A stretch of 64,000 nt of DNA from Candidatus Nanopelagicus hibericus (GTDB taxonomy: Bacteria > Actinomycetota > Actinomycetes > Nanopelagicales > Nanopelagicaceae). The first letter of the stretch is position 1, and every line of letters starts with the position of its first letter. Below, piece by piece: positions 16,596 through 29,076 of the stretch. Location: the NCBI RefSeq assembly GCF_002288005.1, contig NZ_CP016771.1, positions 310,001-374,000 on the forward strand, written 5' to 3'. Position numbers and translations under genes: made by a program. The notes beneath the pieces are model-generated. The model was not told the origin of the DNA and did not search any database. It was given only the letters and a program-made list of their open reading frames with translations.

Positions 16596-17740
16596 GCCAC
16601 ACCTACCGAATCTGATTGGCTGGCTGATTTTTCGCTGATTACCTGCTGATAATGCTGGCGTAGTTGATCCATAATATTTTGCCAAGTGCGCATACTTACT
16701 GAATCTCTGGCAGCAATTCGCATCTGCTTGCGATCTAATCTGCCTCGGTGTTTGGTTACTGCTTGCAACAAAGCGGCGCCATCTTTGGTATCAATAATGT
16801 ATCCGGTGCGGTTATCAACTACTAAATCTGCTGGCCCACCAGTAAGTGGCACAATCGCTGGCACACCACTAGCAAGTGCCTCCTGCACCGCCTGACAAAA
16901 AGTTTCATTAGGGCCAGGATGAATAAACAGATCAAAGCTGGCGTAGATTTTGGCCAACTCATCTGCAGATTTAAAGCCAAGAAATATTGCGCCAGGCAGT
17001 AACTGCTCAAGTTTTTTACGATGAGCGCCATCTCCCACAATTACCAGTTGAATATCAGGATTGTTAGCTAAAACAGCTAGATCACTAATTCGTTTTTCCT
17101 GCGCCAATCTGCCGACAAAGCCAATAATGGTTTTCTCTTGGTTGATGCCACGCCAGCGAGTGCGCAACTCTTCATCTCGTTTTGCTGGATTAAACAAGTT
17201 GCTATCAACACCTCGTTGCCACAGGTGCACATTTGGTACACCAGCAAGATGTAGATCTAGGCAGGCGGAGTTTGACGGCGCCAAGGTGCGATCTGTTTGG
17301 GAGTGAATTCGATAAAGAATTTTCTGCAGAGAGTTTTGAGCCGCACCCAAGCCATACTGTTTGGCAAAGCCACCTAAATCAGTTTGATAAACTGAAACTG
17401 TAGGAATTTCTAACTGCTTGGCTAATTTTCCAGCGTAGGAGCCAAGGGCAAAAGGTGAGGCCAAGTGAATAACATCGGGTGAGAAGCCATCTAGTAAATG
17501 TTTTAATTTTCGTTGTGGTAAACCCATCGGCATATTCACTGGTAAAAAGTTTTGAGTTGGAATCGCTGGTGTAGTTCGTACTTGGTGGCCGGCGTAAGAT
17601 CGAGGTGTACCAGGACAGGTTGGCGCAATTACCAATGCTTGATCATTGTTTTGAGCTAAGTTTTCTAAGATGCGAAGTACTGAGTTGGTAACGCCATTTA
17701 CATTTGGCAAAAATGATTCTGTGACCACCGCAACTCTCAT
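16592..17740 (-). CDS. GT-B alpha-mannosyltransferase-like glycosyltransferase (MgtA/PimB' type)
   Basis: A 382-residue GT4 enzyme. MRVAVVTESFLPNVNGVTNS at the start is the typical N-terminal strand-loop of actinobacterial GDP-mannose-dependent mannosyltransferases. The C-terminal domain shows GFVGRLAQEKRI and an EX7E motif ETFCQAVQE with ALASGVPAI. The ATG at 17740 is chosen over a GTG six codons upstream because it matches family N-termini. The gene is first in a GT-GT-SGNH operon, with 4-bp and near-zero spacing throughout. Expected product is a mannosylated membrane glycolipid; acceptor unknown. Confidence 0.87.
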   Translation of the reverse strand: MRVAVVTESFLPNVNGVTNSVLRILENLAQNNDQALVIAPTCPGTPRSYAGHQVRTTPAIPTQNFLPVNMPMGLPQRKLKHLLDGFSPDVIHLASPFALGSYAGKLAKQLEIPTVSVYQTDLGGFAKQYGLGAAQNSLQKILYRIHSQTDRTLAPSNSACLDLHLAGVPNVHLWQRGVDSNLFNPAKRDEELRTRWRGINQEKTIIGFVGRLAQEKRISDLAVLANNPDIQLVIVGDGAHRKKLEQLLPGAIFLGFKSADELAKIYASFDLFIHPGPNETFCQAVQEALASGVPAIVPLTGGPADLVVDNRTGYIIDTKDGAALLQAVTKHRGRLDRKQMRIAARDSVSMRTWQNIMDQLRQHYQQVISEKSASQSDSVGVA

Positions 17741-17849
17741 AAAGGTAGGGTGAGGCACTCAGGAAGCCTTAAGTAAAGGTTGAGGTTAAATGTTGATGAA
17801 GGCCAGGTGAAAATAGGCGCCGCAATCTACCCCCGAGTAACATTGAGGT

Positions 17850-18659
17850 ATGAAAATCGCAGTCTGCATTAAACAGGTTCCAGACTCTTGGGCTGAGAAA
17901 AAAATGGCGGGTCAAGTTTTAGATCGCGCCAATGTTGATGCAGTTTTAAATGATTTAGATGAGTACGCAGTTGAAGAGGCACTTCGGATTGTGGAGGCAA
18001 ACTCACCAAGTAAAGAGGTGGGTGAGGCAAGTGGCCATACCATCACATTAATTTCTATGGGACCAGAGCGAGCTAGCGAGGCAATCAGAAAAGGTTTATC
18101 CATGGGCGCTGACAATGCGATTTTGGTAAGTGATGCATCTTTGGCAGGGTCGGATGCACTCGCCACCTCATTAGTTTTATCTGAGGTAATTAAAAAAGAA
18201 AATTATGATCTAGTTATTTGTGGCACCGAAAGTACTGATGCCCGAATGAGTGTAGTGCCAGCAATGATTGCTGCTCGATTGGGTTGGGCGCAATTAACCT
18301 TCGCCGGAAAAGTTAAGGTTGATCTTGCTAATACAGCTGTTGAGATTGAGCGGGTGACTGAGTTTGGTAATCAAGTCATGAGTGCAAAATTTCCAGCACT
18401 TTTATCGGTGGTTGAAAAGATAAACGAACCAAGATATCCATCATTTAAGGGAATTATGGCGGCAAAGAAGAAAAGTATTACCACGATGACAATTGCAGAT
18501 ACTGGAGTTGATGCCAGCTCAGTTGGCCAATCTGCTGCTTGGAGCGCGGTTAAAGATGCCCTACCAAGGCCACCACGTGGTGCTGGTGTGAAATTAACTG
18601 ATGAGGGAAGCGGCGGCGAAAAGTTAGTTGAGTTTTTGGTAGAAAAGAGGCTGGCATGA
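17850..18659 (+). CDS. etfB: Electron transfer flavoprotein beta subunit
   Basis: A 269-residue ETF beta subunit. The N-terminal MKIAVCIKQVPDSWAEKKM and the ALEEALR-like YAVEEALRI helix are diagnostic, as is the CGTESTDARMSVVPAMIAARLGW segment that binds AMP and contacts the alpha subunit. The heterodimer carries electrons from acyl-CoA or other flavoprotein dehydrogenases to the membrane quinone pool. It overlaps etfA by 4 bp. The gene diverges from the glycosyltransferase operon across about 110 bp. Confidence 0.95.
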   Translation: MKIAVCIKQVPDSWAEKKMAGQVLDRANVDAVLNDLDEYAVEEALRIVEANSPSKEVGEASGHTITLISMGPERASEAIRKGLSMGADNAILVSDASLAGSDALATSLVLSEVIKKENYDLVICGTESTDARMSVVPAMIAARLGWAQLTFAGKVKVDLANTAVEIERVTEFGNQVMSAKFPALLSVVEKINEPRYPSFKGIMAAKKKSITTMTIADTGVDASSVGQSAAWSAVKDALPRPPRGAGVKLTDEGSGGEKLVEFLVEKRLA

Positions 18660-19600
18660 GTGAGGTTTTATTTTTAGTAGATCATCTTGGTGGAAAGATA
18701 AGTAAAGCAACGGGTGAGCTTGCCACCTACGCTAAATCAATTGGTGATTCGGTTGCGGTAGTTTTTGCGCAAAGTGCAGATGAGATTACTTCACAATTAA
18801 AGGTATTTGCAGTCGATAAGGTAATTACCGTTGCAGGTGAATGGGACAAGTACGGCGCTCCGGCAATTGCTGATGGTCTAGCGCAGTTAATAAAGGCTAA
18901 AAACCCAGCTGCAGTTTTGATCACCTCATCGGCAAATGGCAAAGAGATTGCCGGCAGAGTTGCGGTTATTTGTGGCTCTGGCATTATTACCGATGCGGTA
19001 AATGTAGATAAGGATTTAATCACCACCCAATCAGTTTTTGGTGGCTCAACAACTGTTCACTCAACTGTGACCAAGGGTGTGCCAATCATTACTTTGCGGG
19101 CTAATTCAATTGAGGCGGTAAGTGCCACCTCATCACCAACAGTTGAAACCTTTGCTGCAACTATTTCTGCGGCAGCCAAATTGGCACCGATCTCATCTGC
19201 CACTCCAGTAGTTAAGGGCGGGCGACCAGATTTAACTGAAGCATCAATTGTGGTTTCAGGCGGGCGTGGCACAAATGGAGATTTCAAACCAGTTGAAGCG
19301 TTAGCAGATGCGCTGGGCGCAGCAGTTGGCGCTTCCCGTGCTGCCACCGATGCTGGTTGGTATCCACACTCACACCAGGTGGGCCAAACTGGAAAAACTG
19401 TTTCACCACAGCTCTACGTTGCAGCCGGAATTTCAGGTGCGATTCAACATCGCGCTGGTATGCAGACAAGCAAGACAATTGTGGCAATTAATAAAGATCC
19501 AGAGGCACCAATTCTTGAGATCGCAGATTTTGCAGTAGTTGGTGATTTATTTAATGTTTTGCCACAAGCCACCGCACAGATTGTTGCGCGAAAGGCTTAA
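18656..19600 (+). CDS. etfA: Electron transfer flavoprotein alpha subunit
   Basis: A 314-residue ETF alpha subunit. The C-terminal FAD domain is intact: [35 protein letters not shown], the [14 protein letters not shown] loop, [12 protein letters not shown] and VGDLFNVLP. The N-terminal domain (about 1-195) is more divergent, as is usual. ATGA overlap with etfB ensures equal synthesis. The next gene, a cysteine desulfurase, begins 38 bp later in the arrangement often seen in Actinobacteria. Confidence 0.95.
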   Translation: MSEVLFLVDHLGGKISKATGELATYAKSIGDSVAVVFAQSADEITSQLKVFAVDKVITVAGEWDKYGAPAIADGLAQLIKAKNPAAVLITSSANGKEIAGRVAVICGSGIITDAVNVDKDLITTQSVFGGSTTVHSTVTKGVPIITLRANSIEAVSATSSPTVETFAATISAAAKLAPISSATPVVKGGRPDLTEASIVVSGGRGTNGDFKPVEALADALGAAVGASRAATDAGWYPHSHQVGQTGKTVSPQLYVAAGISGAIQHRAGMQTSKTIVAINKDPEAPILEIADFAVVGDLFNVLPQATAQIVARKA

Positions 19601-19638
19601 ATTACATCACCAATCGGTGCAACCTTTAGACTTACTAC

Positions 19639-20792
19639 GTGAGTATCTATTTTGATCATGCTGCCACCACACCTATGGCAGAGGCTGCAGTAATTGCACT
19701 TAATACTCAATTAAAAAAATTAGGTAATGCCTCCTCACTGCACTCAGCTGGCAGGTCGGTGCGAAAAGATTTAGAGGCGGCGCGGGAGGGGATTGCTAAG
19801 GCTATTACTTGTGAAGCTAGTGAGGTGATATTTACCGCAACTGGCACTGAGGCAAATAATTTGGCGGTCAAAGGGCTGTATTGGAAGGGTGTGAAGGAGA
19901 ATAAAAAAGTAATTATCACCTCAACCTTTGAACACCATGCAGTAATGGATCCAATTGTTTGGTTGGCAGAGCATGAAGGTGCTCAGGTCGTGGGGATAAA
20001 TGTTGATTCCAAAGGATTTATAAAATTAGATGAGTTGAAGCAAGCGGTTTCAGAGCATGCTGGTGAAGTTGCATTGATTTCAATTATGCATGCAAATAAT
20101 GAGGTGGGCAGCATTCAAGATATCGCCCAAGTGGTAGCAATTGCTGGGCAGATTCCAGTTCATGCAGATTGTGTGCAAAGTTTTGGCAAAGTTGAGCTTT
20201 CATTTAAGAAACTGGGCTTAACTGCAGCCACAATTAGCGCACATAAGCTCGGTGGCCCGTTGGGAGTTGCCGCTTTAATCTTAAAAAAAGGTTTAGATAT
20301 CGAACCAGTTTTACATGGCGGCGGTCAGGAGCGAGATCTTAGAAGTGGCACATTTAATGCTCCAAGTATTGTCTCCTTTGCAGCTGCTGCAACTGATGCG
20401 CAGGCAAATCGAAAAGTGCGAGAGCAAACTGTTAGGGGATTGAAGCGGGAGTTAATTCAAAGTATAAAGAAGAGTGTGCCAGAGGCACAGGTAAATGGAG
20501 ATCTTGAAAAATCTCTACCAGGAATCGTCTCAATTACATTTCCTAAAACAGACTCCGAAGGTTTATTGCTACTGCTCGATGCAGAGGGAATTGCATGTTC
20601 AACTGGCTCTGCCTGCAGTGCTGGAGTGCAGCGACCAAGTCATGTGTTGATGGCGATGGGATTAAGTGAGGATGAAACCACCTCCACGCTAAGATTTTCA
20701 TTAAGCCATTTGAATACCATCAATGAGATTGCCAGATTAGGATCGGTGATTGCATCGGTTGTGGCTAGATCAAAAGCAGCCTCAGGGAAAAA

Positions 20793-20796
<4 letters not shown>
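19639..20796 (+). CDS. iscS: Cysteine desulfurase (IscS/NifS class)
   Basis: A 385-residue class V PLP enzyme starting with GTG. YFDHAATTP opens the protein; H100 lies in FEHHAV; PLP lysine is K203 in ISAHKLGGP; the catalytic persulfide cysteine is C326 in STGSACSAGVQRPSHVL, on the longer class I loop. It removes sulfur from cysteine and here very likely feeds MnmA, whose gene overlaps by 4 bp, for tRNA thiolation. It may also serve Fe-S assembly. Confidence 0.93.
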
Positions 20797-23908
<3,112 letters not shown>

Positions 23909-23918
23909 TCAAGTGATA

Positions 23919-24032
23919 ATGCTTAATGAGAATCTGCGGGAACTACCGATGTCGCCAGCATTATTTGGCTTGGTTACCTTTGGAATTCTCTCACTCCTGC
24001 TTTATTTAACCCTTCGTATTGACCGGGATTAA
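23919..24032 (+). CDS. Small single-pass membrane protein upstream of nadD
   Basis: A 37-residue open frame, ATG at 23919 to TAA at 24030-24032, that reads MLNENLRELPMSPALFGLVT and then a Leu-rich segment ending LTLRIDRD. It has an acidic/charged N-terminus, one membrane helix (about 13-31) and a basic tail, so the N-terminus is probably outside or peripheral. A GTG two codons upstream (23913) is in frame. Similar small membrane proteins commonly sit just ahead of nadD in Actinobacteria (from memory, not checked). Its stop codon overlaps the apparent ATT start of nadD by one base, which suggests translational coupling. Function unknown. Confidence 0.7.
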   Translation: MLNENLRELPMSPALFGLVTFGILSLLLYLTLRIDRD

Positions 24033-24613
24033 TTATCAGCGCAGTAAGTAAAGAGTTTGCAATATTTGGTGGAACTTTTGATCCCATTCATCTCGGTCAC
24101 CTACATCTTATAAAAGAGATCTCAAATAAATTTGAAAAAGTGCTGGTTATTCCAGCAGGAGCTCCTTGGCTCAAAGACAACCCACCGCTGGCAAATTCTG
24201 AACAGCGATTTCAAATGGCTGACCTTGCTGTTACCTCAATGGGCCTTGCTGAAAAAGTAGAGGTACTTCCAATTGAAATTAGAAAAGCGGGTAGCAGCTA
24301 CACAATAGATACTGTTGAGGATCTTAAGCAGATTTATCCAGAGGCCAACTTCACCTTGGTAATCGGCTCTGATGCCGCGTTGCATCTAGATAAATGGCAT
24401 AGATCTGCTGATTTATTAAAGTTAGTGAAGATATTGGTGGTCAAGCGACCAGCAACTCCACCCTCAGATTTTGAGGAAATCTCAATTAAAGCATTGGATA
24501 TCTCATCAACAAAGGTGAGAAAATCAATATCTAATCGAGAGAATGTAAGCAGTTTATTACCACCCAAGGTGGTTACATTTATTAGAGAGTATGGGTTATA
24601 TGGCAGTCGGTAG
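24032..24613 (+). CDS. nadD: Nicotinate-nucleotide adenylyltransferase with apparent ATT start
   Basis: A 193-residue NadD. The nucleotidyltransferase signature FGGTFDPIHLGHLHL is encoded at 24065-24109 and the second signature ISSTKVRKSI near the C-terminus is intact. The frame opens after a TGA at 24020-24022 and contains no ATG, GTG or TTG before the HxGH motif; the first standard start (GTG 24140) would delete that motif and inactivate the enzyme. The best start is ATT at 24032, giving ISAVSKEFAIFGGTF, overlapping the upstream TAA as TAATT where TAATG is the usual coupled arrangement. Alternatives are ATC, ATA, or a sequence error. NadD adenylates nicotinate mononucleotide in NAD synthesis. 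Confidence 0.85.
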   Translation: MISAVSKEFAIFGGTFDPIHLGHLHLIKEISNKFEKVLVIPAGAPWLKDNPPLANSEQRFQMADLAVTSMGLAEKVEVLPIEIRKAGSSYTIDTVEDLKQIYPEANFTLVIGSDAALHLDKWHRSADLLKLVKILVVKRPATPPSDFEEISIKALDISSTKVRKSISNRENVSSLLPPKVVTFIREYGLYGSR

Positions 24614-24965
24614 TGAAACTATAGAGTTAACCAAGATTGCAGCTGCAGCATTGGCAGAAAAACTAGGTAGTGAAATTGTGGCAATTGATTTGTCTGAACA
24701 ATTAGTTTTAAACCAAGTTTTCCTAATTGCAACTGGAAATAATGAGCCACAATTACAAGCGTTAGCTGATGAGGTTGAGAAAAAGTTGGCTGCTATTGGT
24801 CAGAAGCCTGCTCGAAAAGAGGGAAGTAACTCCTGGATTTTGTTGGATTACACCGATTTAGTTGTGCACATTCAAAGCAGTGAGCTTCGAAATTACTACA
24901 TGCTAGATCGCCTTTGGAATGATTGTCCAACAATTGAATTAGAGTTAGAGCAGGTGAATCGGTAA
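24600..24965 (+). CDS. rsfS: Ribosome silencing factor RsfS
   Basis: A 121-residue RsfS/Iojap protein. Conserved elements: DLSEQLVLNQVFLIATGNNEPQLQAL and the WILLDYTDLVVHIQ core followed by RNYYMLDRLW. It binds L14 on the large subunit and blocks subunit joining during starvation. The ATG at 24600 (MAVGSETIEL) is preferred over one three codons upstream because a GAGAG lies at a suitable distance from it; either way it overlaps the nadD 3' end, as is normal for this pair. Confidence 0.92.
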   Translation: MAVGSETIELTKIAAAALAEKLGSEIVAIDLSEQLVLNQVFLIATGNNEPQLQALADEVEKKLAAIGQKPARKEGSNSWILLDYTDLVVHIQSSELRNYYMLDRLWNDCPTIELELEQVNR

Positions 24966-25627
24966 TGAGTAGTGCTAACACACCAATACGAGTGGTTTTA
25001 TGGCGACATGGACAGACTGATTGGAATGTTGAAAATCGATTTCAGGGACATTCAGATATCCCATTAAATAAAGTGGGTGAGTATCAAGTGGTTGAAGCGG
25101 CAAAAGTACTTGCTGCTTTAAGGCCAGATCGAATTATCTCCAGTGATTTAATCAGGGCGCAAAAAACTGCTGCTGCCCTTGCCGATTTAACTAACATTAA
25201 AGTTGAAATAAATCCGGGAATAAGAGAGACCAACGGAGGATTATGGGAGGGCAGAACCGCTACGGAAAACAGAGCTTCCCACGGTGATTTATTTGCTAAG
25301 TGGTATGAAGGTGGAGATGAACCAGCGGGTGTGACTGGTGAGCGAAGGAGTGATGTAGCAAAGCGTGCGGTAGCGGTAATTGAAAAAGAAACAGATAATT
25401 TCTCTGGCACGGTAGTTTTTGTAACCCACGGCGGAACTGTAAGAAGTGTTTTAGGTTCAATTCTTAAATTACCGATTCCACAATGGGGAATCATCGGCGG
25501 CCTTTCAAATGCATGTTGGTCAGTCCTAGAGTTAACAAAGCATCACACTGGCAGTAAGTGGTATTTAGCAGAGCACAATGCCGGCTCATTACCTGAGCCT
25601 GTCTTTGGAGATGATGCGGTCAATTAG
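24965..25627 (+). CDS. Histidine phosphatase (phosphoglycerate mutase-like)
   Basis: A 220-residue histidine phosphatase. RHGQTDWN with H15 as the phosphohistidine, R in RFQGHSD, E in RETNGGLWEG and the second histidine in VTHGGTVRS complete the active site. It overlaps rsfS by one base (TAATG). Members found after rsfS in Actinobacteria are often glucosyl-3-phosphoglycerate or other small-molecule phosphatases; mutase activity is less likely. Substrate cannot be fixed by sequence. Confidence 0.88.
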   Translation: MSSANTPIRVVLWRHGQTDWNVENRFQGHSDIPLNKVGEYQVVEAAKVLAALRPDRIISSDLIRAQKTAAALADLTNIKVEINPGIRETNGGLWEGRTATENRASHGDLFAKWYEGGDEPAGVTGERRSDVAKRAVAVIEKETDNFSGTVVFVTHGGTVRSVLGSILKLPIPQWGIIGGLSNACWSVLELTKHHTGSKWYLAEHNAGSLPEPVFGDDAVN

Positions 25628-25655
25628 ATAAGGTTGCACCTTCTAATACACAAGC

Positions 25656-25728
25656 GGGGCTGTGGCGCAGCTGGTAGCGCACTTGCATGGCATGCAAGGG
25701 GTCAGGGGTTCAAATCCCCTCAGCTCCA
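25656..25728 (+). tRNA. tRNA-Ala (anticodon GGC)
   Basis: Cloverleaf visible: acceptor GGGGCTG/CAGCTCC (one G-U), D-arm GCGC..GCGC with AGCTGGTA loop, anticodon stem CTTGC/GCAAG around ATGGCAT (anticodon GGC), T-arm AGGGGTTCAAATCCCCT. The discriminator is A and CCA is not encoded. It lies between the histidine phosphatase gene and leuS on the same strand. Confidence 0.95.
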
Positions 25729-25758
25729 CGTTATTTAAATCAACAGGTAAGGGGAGTA

Positions 25759-25833
25759 GTGGTAGTGAAGACTTTATCAATGCCAAAACCCTTACTCATT
25801 TTTGTAGTAAAAAAAATTATTGGTACTAAGTAA
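25759..25833 (+). CDS. 24-residue leader ORF overlapping leuS
   Basis: A short open frame, GTG at 25759 to TAA at 25831-25833, preceded by a strong AAGGGGAG ribosome binding site (25749-25756). It would encode [20 protein letters not shown] plus four residues. The stop overlaps the leuS start as TAATG, and leuS has no Shine-Dalgarno of its own (upstream bases are A-rich only), so leuS translation is probably coupled to this leader. It includes three leucine codons, two adjacent, which invites a link to charged tRNA-Leu supply, but no attenuator hairpin pair is obvious. Could also be just a coupling device. Confidence 0.55.
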   Translation: MVVKTLSMPKPLLIFVVKKIIGTK

Positions 25834-28289
25834 TGCAAGAGGCGTATGACTTTAAGGCGGTGCAAGATAAGTGGCTGCCACTCTGGGATAAGTTAGCGCC
25901 ATTTAAATCTGGCAAGGATGATGACAAGCGTCCTAAGAAATATGTTTTGGATATGTTTCCTTATCCATCAGGTGATCTACACATGGGTCATGCTGAGGCT
26001 TATGCATTAGGGGATGTGATTGCCAGGTATTGGATCCAAAAAGGATTTAATGTTATGCACCCAATTGGTTGGGATGCATTTGGATTACCCGCAGAAAATG
26101 CGGCGATAAAGAGAGATGCTGATCCAAGGCAGTGGACCTATGAAAATATTGATGTCCAAAAAGCTTCAATGCGCAGGTATGCCTGCTCCTTTGATTGGGA
26201 TCGAGTACTTCACACCTGTGACCCTGAGTATTACAAATGGAATCAATGGTTATTTCTTAAGATGTTTGAAAAGGGGCTGGCTTATCGCAAAGACTCAGCG
26301 GTTAATTGGTGCCCTGATTGCCAAACTGTTTTGGCTAATGAGCAGGTAGTAGCAGGATTATGTGAGAGGTGTGATAGCGCTGTTACAAAAAAGAAATTAA
26401 ATCAATGGTACTTAAAGATCACTGATTACGCAGATCGCCTGCTAGATGACATGGAGCAATTAGAGGGGGCTTGGCCGGAGAAGGTTTTGCTTATGCAACG
26501 CAACTGGATAGGCAGATCAACTGGCGCGCAAGTTGATTTTGCAATTGATGGCTCTGATAAAAAAATAACGGTTTACACCACCCGGCCAGATACTTTGTAT
26601 GGTGCAACATTTATGGTGGTAGCGGCAGATTCAACCTTGGCAGCAGATTTAGTTGCAAATACACCAGTTGAGGCAGAGTTTAAAAAGTATTTAGAAACTG
26701 TTAAATCTGCCTCTGATATTGATCGCCTGGCTACAGATCGCATTAAAAGTGGCGTGTTTTTAAATCGTTACGCAATTAATCCGGTCAATAATGAAAAAAT
26801 TCCAATCTGGGCCTCGGATTATGTTTTAGCTGATTATGGAACAGGTGCGATCATGGCTGTTCCAGCACATGATCAACGAGATTTAGATTTTGCTAAAGCA
26901 ATGAAGCTACCGATCCGAGTGGTGATTGATACTGGCCTTGAGGATCCAAACACTTCAGGGATCGCCACCGATGGAGATGGCTTAGTAATTAACTCTGGCT
27001 CAATCACTGGATTAAAAAAAGATGATGCCATAAATAAGATTATTAGTGAATTGGCAGAAAAGAAATTAGGTAAGGCGACTAAGAATTATCGCCTGCGCGA
27101 CTGGTTGATCTCCCGCCAACGTTTTTGGGGAACGCCAATTCCTATTATTCATTGTGACAAGTGCGGCTTAGTCCCAGTGCCGCAAGATCAACTGCCAGTG
27201 AAATTACCAGATGCCAAAGGTTTAGATTTAAAGCCAAAAGGTTCATCCCCACTGGGAGCAGCCTCTGATTGGGTAAATGTTAAATGTCCAAAGTGTGGCT
27301 CGGCTGCAAAACGCGATGCTGACACCATGGATACATTTGTGGACTCATCTTGGTACTTTCTTCGCTATACCTCAGTAAATAACCATGAGCTTGCTTTTGA
27401 TAAAAAGTCTGTTGAAACCTGGCTGCCGGTTGATCAATATGTAGGTGGGGTCACCCACGCAATCTTGCACCTGCTTTACTCCAGATTCTTCACTAAGGTG
27501 TTAAATGATCTTGGTTTGCTTAATTTCAATGAGCCATTTACTAGATTACTAAATCAAGGAATGGTGTTGATGGATGGTTCGGCAATGAGCAAGAGCCGAG
27601 GCAATCTTGTGAAATTATCTGATGAGTTAGATAAACATGGTGTGGACGCAATTAGAGTTTCCTTGGTATTTGCTGGCCCACCTGAAGATGATATTGATTG
27701 GTCTGATGTGTCACCAGCTGGCTCATTAAAGTTTTTAAACCGTGCATGGAAGATCAGCCAAGAGGTAGATAGTAAGCCGGGGGTAGATTTTTCTAAAGGT
27801 GATCTCACACTTCGTAAAGTAGTTGCCAAGGCGGTATCTGATATTGAGATTGCAGTTGAATCATTTCGATTTAATGTAGTAATTGCCAGAGTGATGGAGT
27901 TGGTAAATGCCACTCGCAAAGCGATTGACTCTGGATGCGGCGCTGGTGATCCAGCGGTGAGACAAGCGAGTGAGGCGATTGCGATCTGTCTTTCACTTGT
28001 TGCTCCCTACACCGCAGAGGATATGTGGGAAAAACTTGGCCATAAACCTGCCATCGCCAATGCTGGTTGGCCAGTGGTAGATAAATCATTACTTGGGGCT
28101 GATAATGTAATTGCAATCTTGCAGATTAATGGCAAAATAAAAGATCGGATTGAAGTTTCACCAAATATTTCAAAGGATGAGTTAGAGAGATTAGGTATGG
28201 AAAATGCGCAGATCAAAGCTGCACTCGCGGGCAGCACAATTCAAAAAGTAATTACTGTTGCACCAAAATTAGTTAATTTTGTTATTTAA
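25833..28289 (+). CDS. leuS: Leucyl-tRNA synthetase
   Basis: An 818-residue class I synthetase of normal bacterial length. HIGH-type motif HMGH in [15 protein letters not shown] (about 46-60), a zinc-ribbon-like CPDCQTV/CERC region, the CP1 editing domain with [12 protein letters not shown] and [15 protein letters not shown], and the MSKSRGN (KMSKS) loop near 580. It charges tRNA-Leu and edits mischarged residues. The start is placed by the coupling to the short upstream frame. An intrinsic terminator follows 5 bp after the stop, ending the transcription unit. Confidence 0.97.
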   Translation: MQEAYDFKAVQDKWLPLWDKLAPFKSGKDDDKRPKKYVLDMFPYPSGDLHMGHAEAYALGDVIARYWIQKGFNVMHPIGWDAFGLPAENAAIKRDADPRQWTYENIDVQKASMRRYACSFDWDRVLHTCDPEYYKWNQWLFLKMFEKGLAYRKDSAVNWCPDCQTVLANEQVVAGLCERCDSAVTKKKLNQWYLKITDYADRLLDDMEQLEGAWPEKVLLMQRNWIGRSTGAQVDFAIDGSDKKITVYTTRPDTLYGATFMVVAADSTLAADLVANTPVEAEFKKYLETVKSASDIDRLATDRIKSGVFLNRYAINPVNNEKIPIWASDYVLADYGTGAIMAVPAHDQRDLDFAKAMKLPIRVVIDTGLEDPNTSGIATDGDGLVINSGSITGLKKDDAINKIISELAEKKLGKATKNYRLRDWLISRQRFWGTPIPIIHCDKCGLVPVPQDQLPVKLPDAKGLDLKPKGSSPLGAASDWVNVKCPKCGSAAKRDADTMDTFVDSSWYFLRYTSVNNHELAFDKKSVETWLPVDQYVGGVTHAILHLLYSRFFTKVLNDLGLLNFNEPFTRLLNQGMVLMDGSAMSKSRGNLVKLSDELDKHGVDAIRVSLVFAGPPEDDIDWSDVSPAGSLKFLNRAWKISQEVDSKPGVDFSKGDLTLRKVVAKAVSDIEIAVESFRFNVVIARVMELVNATRKAIDSGCGAGDPAVRQASEAIAICLSLVAPYTAEDMWEKLGHKPAIANAGWPVVDKSLLGADNVIAILQINGKIKDRIEVSPNISKDELERLGMENAQIKAALAGSTIQKVITVAPKLVNFVI

Positions 28290-28294
28290 ACTGT

Positions 28295-28328
28295 AAAAGC
28301 CCCGCAGGAAGGGTGGGCGGGGCCTTTA
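28295..28328 (+). terminator. Intrinsic terminator of leuS
   Basis: AAAGCCCCGC (28296-28305) pairs with GCGGGGCCTTT (28317-28327) with one bulged base around an 11-base loop, giving a GC-rich stem that ends in T's. Position directly after the leuS stop codon supports a terminator. Confidence 0.8.
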
Positions 28329-28370
28329 CCAAAGGGCTTGATTGAGCCACTTTGTAGGAGGATCTACTGT

Positions 28371-28395
28371 CAGATTTATCTCGCGCATAAATCTG
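28371..28395. repeat. Inverted repeat upstream of the TPR gene
   Basis: CAGATTTAT (28371-28379) and ATAAATCTG (28387-28395) are perfect 9-bp arms around CTCGCGC. There is no T-run on either side, so it is not a standard terminator. A second, looser pair AGGTGAA/TTCACCT lies at 28460-28466 and 28480-28486. Both are in the 199-bp gap between the leuS terminator and the TPR gene, which otherwise shows no gene. Confidence 0.5.
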
Positions 28396-28527
28396 TCACG
28401 TAAACCAAATGGAATCTTTCATTTGTTTATTAATTTCCAGTTAACTAGATCACTTTATTAGGTGAAGGCGGGATTAAGTTTCACCTCCTTAATTCCCTGT
28501 GGATAGAAAGCAATATAAGATATCCAC

Positions 28528-29052
28528 ATGCAAAAGCTGTTAATCCTCCTGCTAGTTTTTGGTTTATCCCCAGCTGCAAATGCTGTTGATCGCAGTACAC
28601 CTGCGCCAGCACCTGCCGCCACCACAGCGCCAGCACCTGCCGCAACACCTACGCCTACGCCAACTCAAGTGGCATCCACCCCCACTGCTGCAGCTAAGAG
28701 TTTAAATGGTGAACTGACAACAATTAGGGCTTTGATTGCTAAAAATGATTTCACGAAAGCGCTGGCAGCTTTGAAGATAGCCGATCAAGATTTCCCAAAT
28801 AATGCTGATATTAATAATTTGCTAGGTTATAGCTCAAGAAAATTGAAGCAATATAAGCCAGCTGCCACTTACTACACCAAAGCTTTAAAGATTGATCCTA
28901 AACATCTGGGCGCCCTGGAGTATCAGGGTGAGTTATTTATGCTGACTAAAAAAACTGCGGATGCAAAGAAAAACCTAGCGAAATTAAAGAGCTTGTGTGG
29001 TGTTACCTGTGAAGAGTATCTAGATCTGAAGAAGGCAATAGGTAATAAATAA
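28528..29052 (+). CDS. Secreted TPR-repeat protein with Pro/Ala/Thr linker
   Basis: A 174-residue protein with a signal peptide (about 1-19, ending ANAVD), a low-complexity TPAPAPAATTAPAPAATPTP linker at about 24-50, and a C-terminal domain of two to three tetratricopeptide repeats (helix pairs around 56-85, 88-120 and 122-150; ALEYQGELFMLTKKTADAKK is typical). TPR domains bind partner proteins; here outside the membrane. Two cysteines near the end (C158, C162 region, LCGVTC) could form a disulfide. Function unknown. Confidence 0.72.
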   Translation: MQKLLILLLVFGLSPAANAVDRSTPAPAPAATTAPAPAATPTPTPTQVASTPTAAAKSLNGELTTIRALIAKNDFTKALAALKIADQDFPNNADINNLLGYSSRKLKQYKPAATYYTKALKIDPKHLGALEYQGELFMLTKKTADAKKNLAKLKSLCGVTCEEYLDLKKAIGNK

Positions 29053-29076
29053 GTCTTCAACTAGTACTCTTATAAG

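Noticed and set aside
16596-16685. N-terminal extension of the second glycosyltransferase
   Set aside because: The extra 30 residues lie inside the neighbouring gene and do not resemble the family; GTG at 16595 gives the normal VRIVHV start and a GTGA overlap.
28371-28395. Inverted repeat as a terminator
   Set aside because: No T-run follows on either strand and the proper leuS terminator is already present at 28295-28328.
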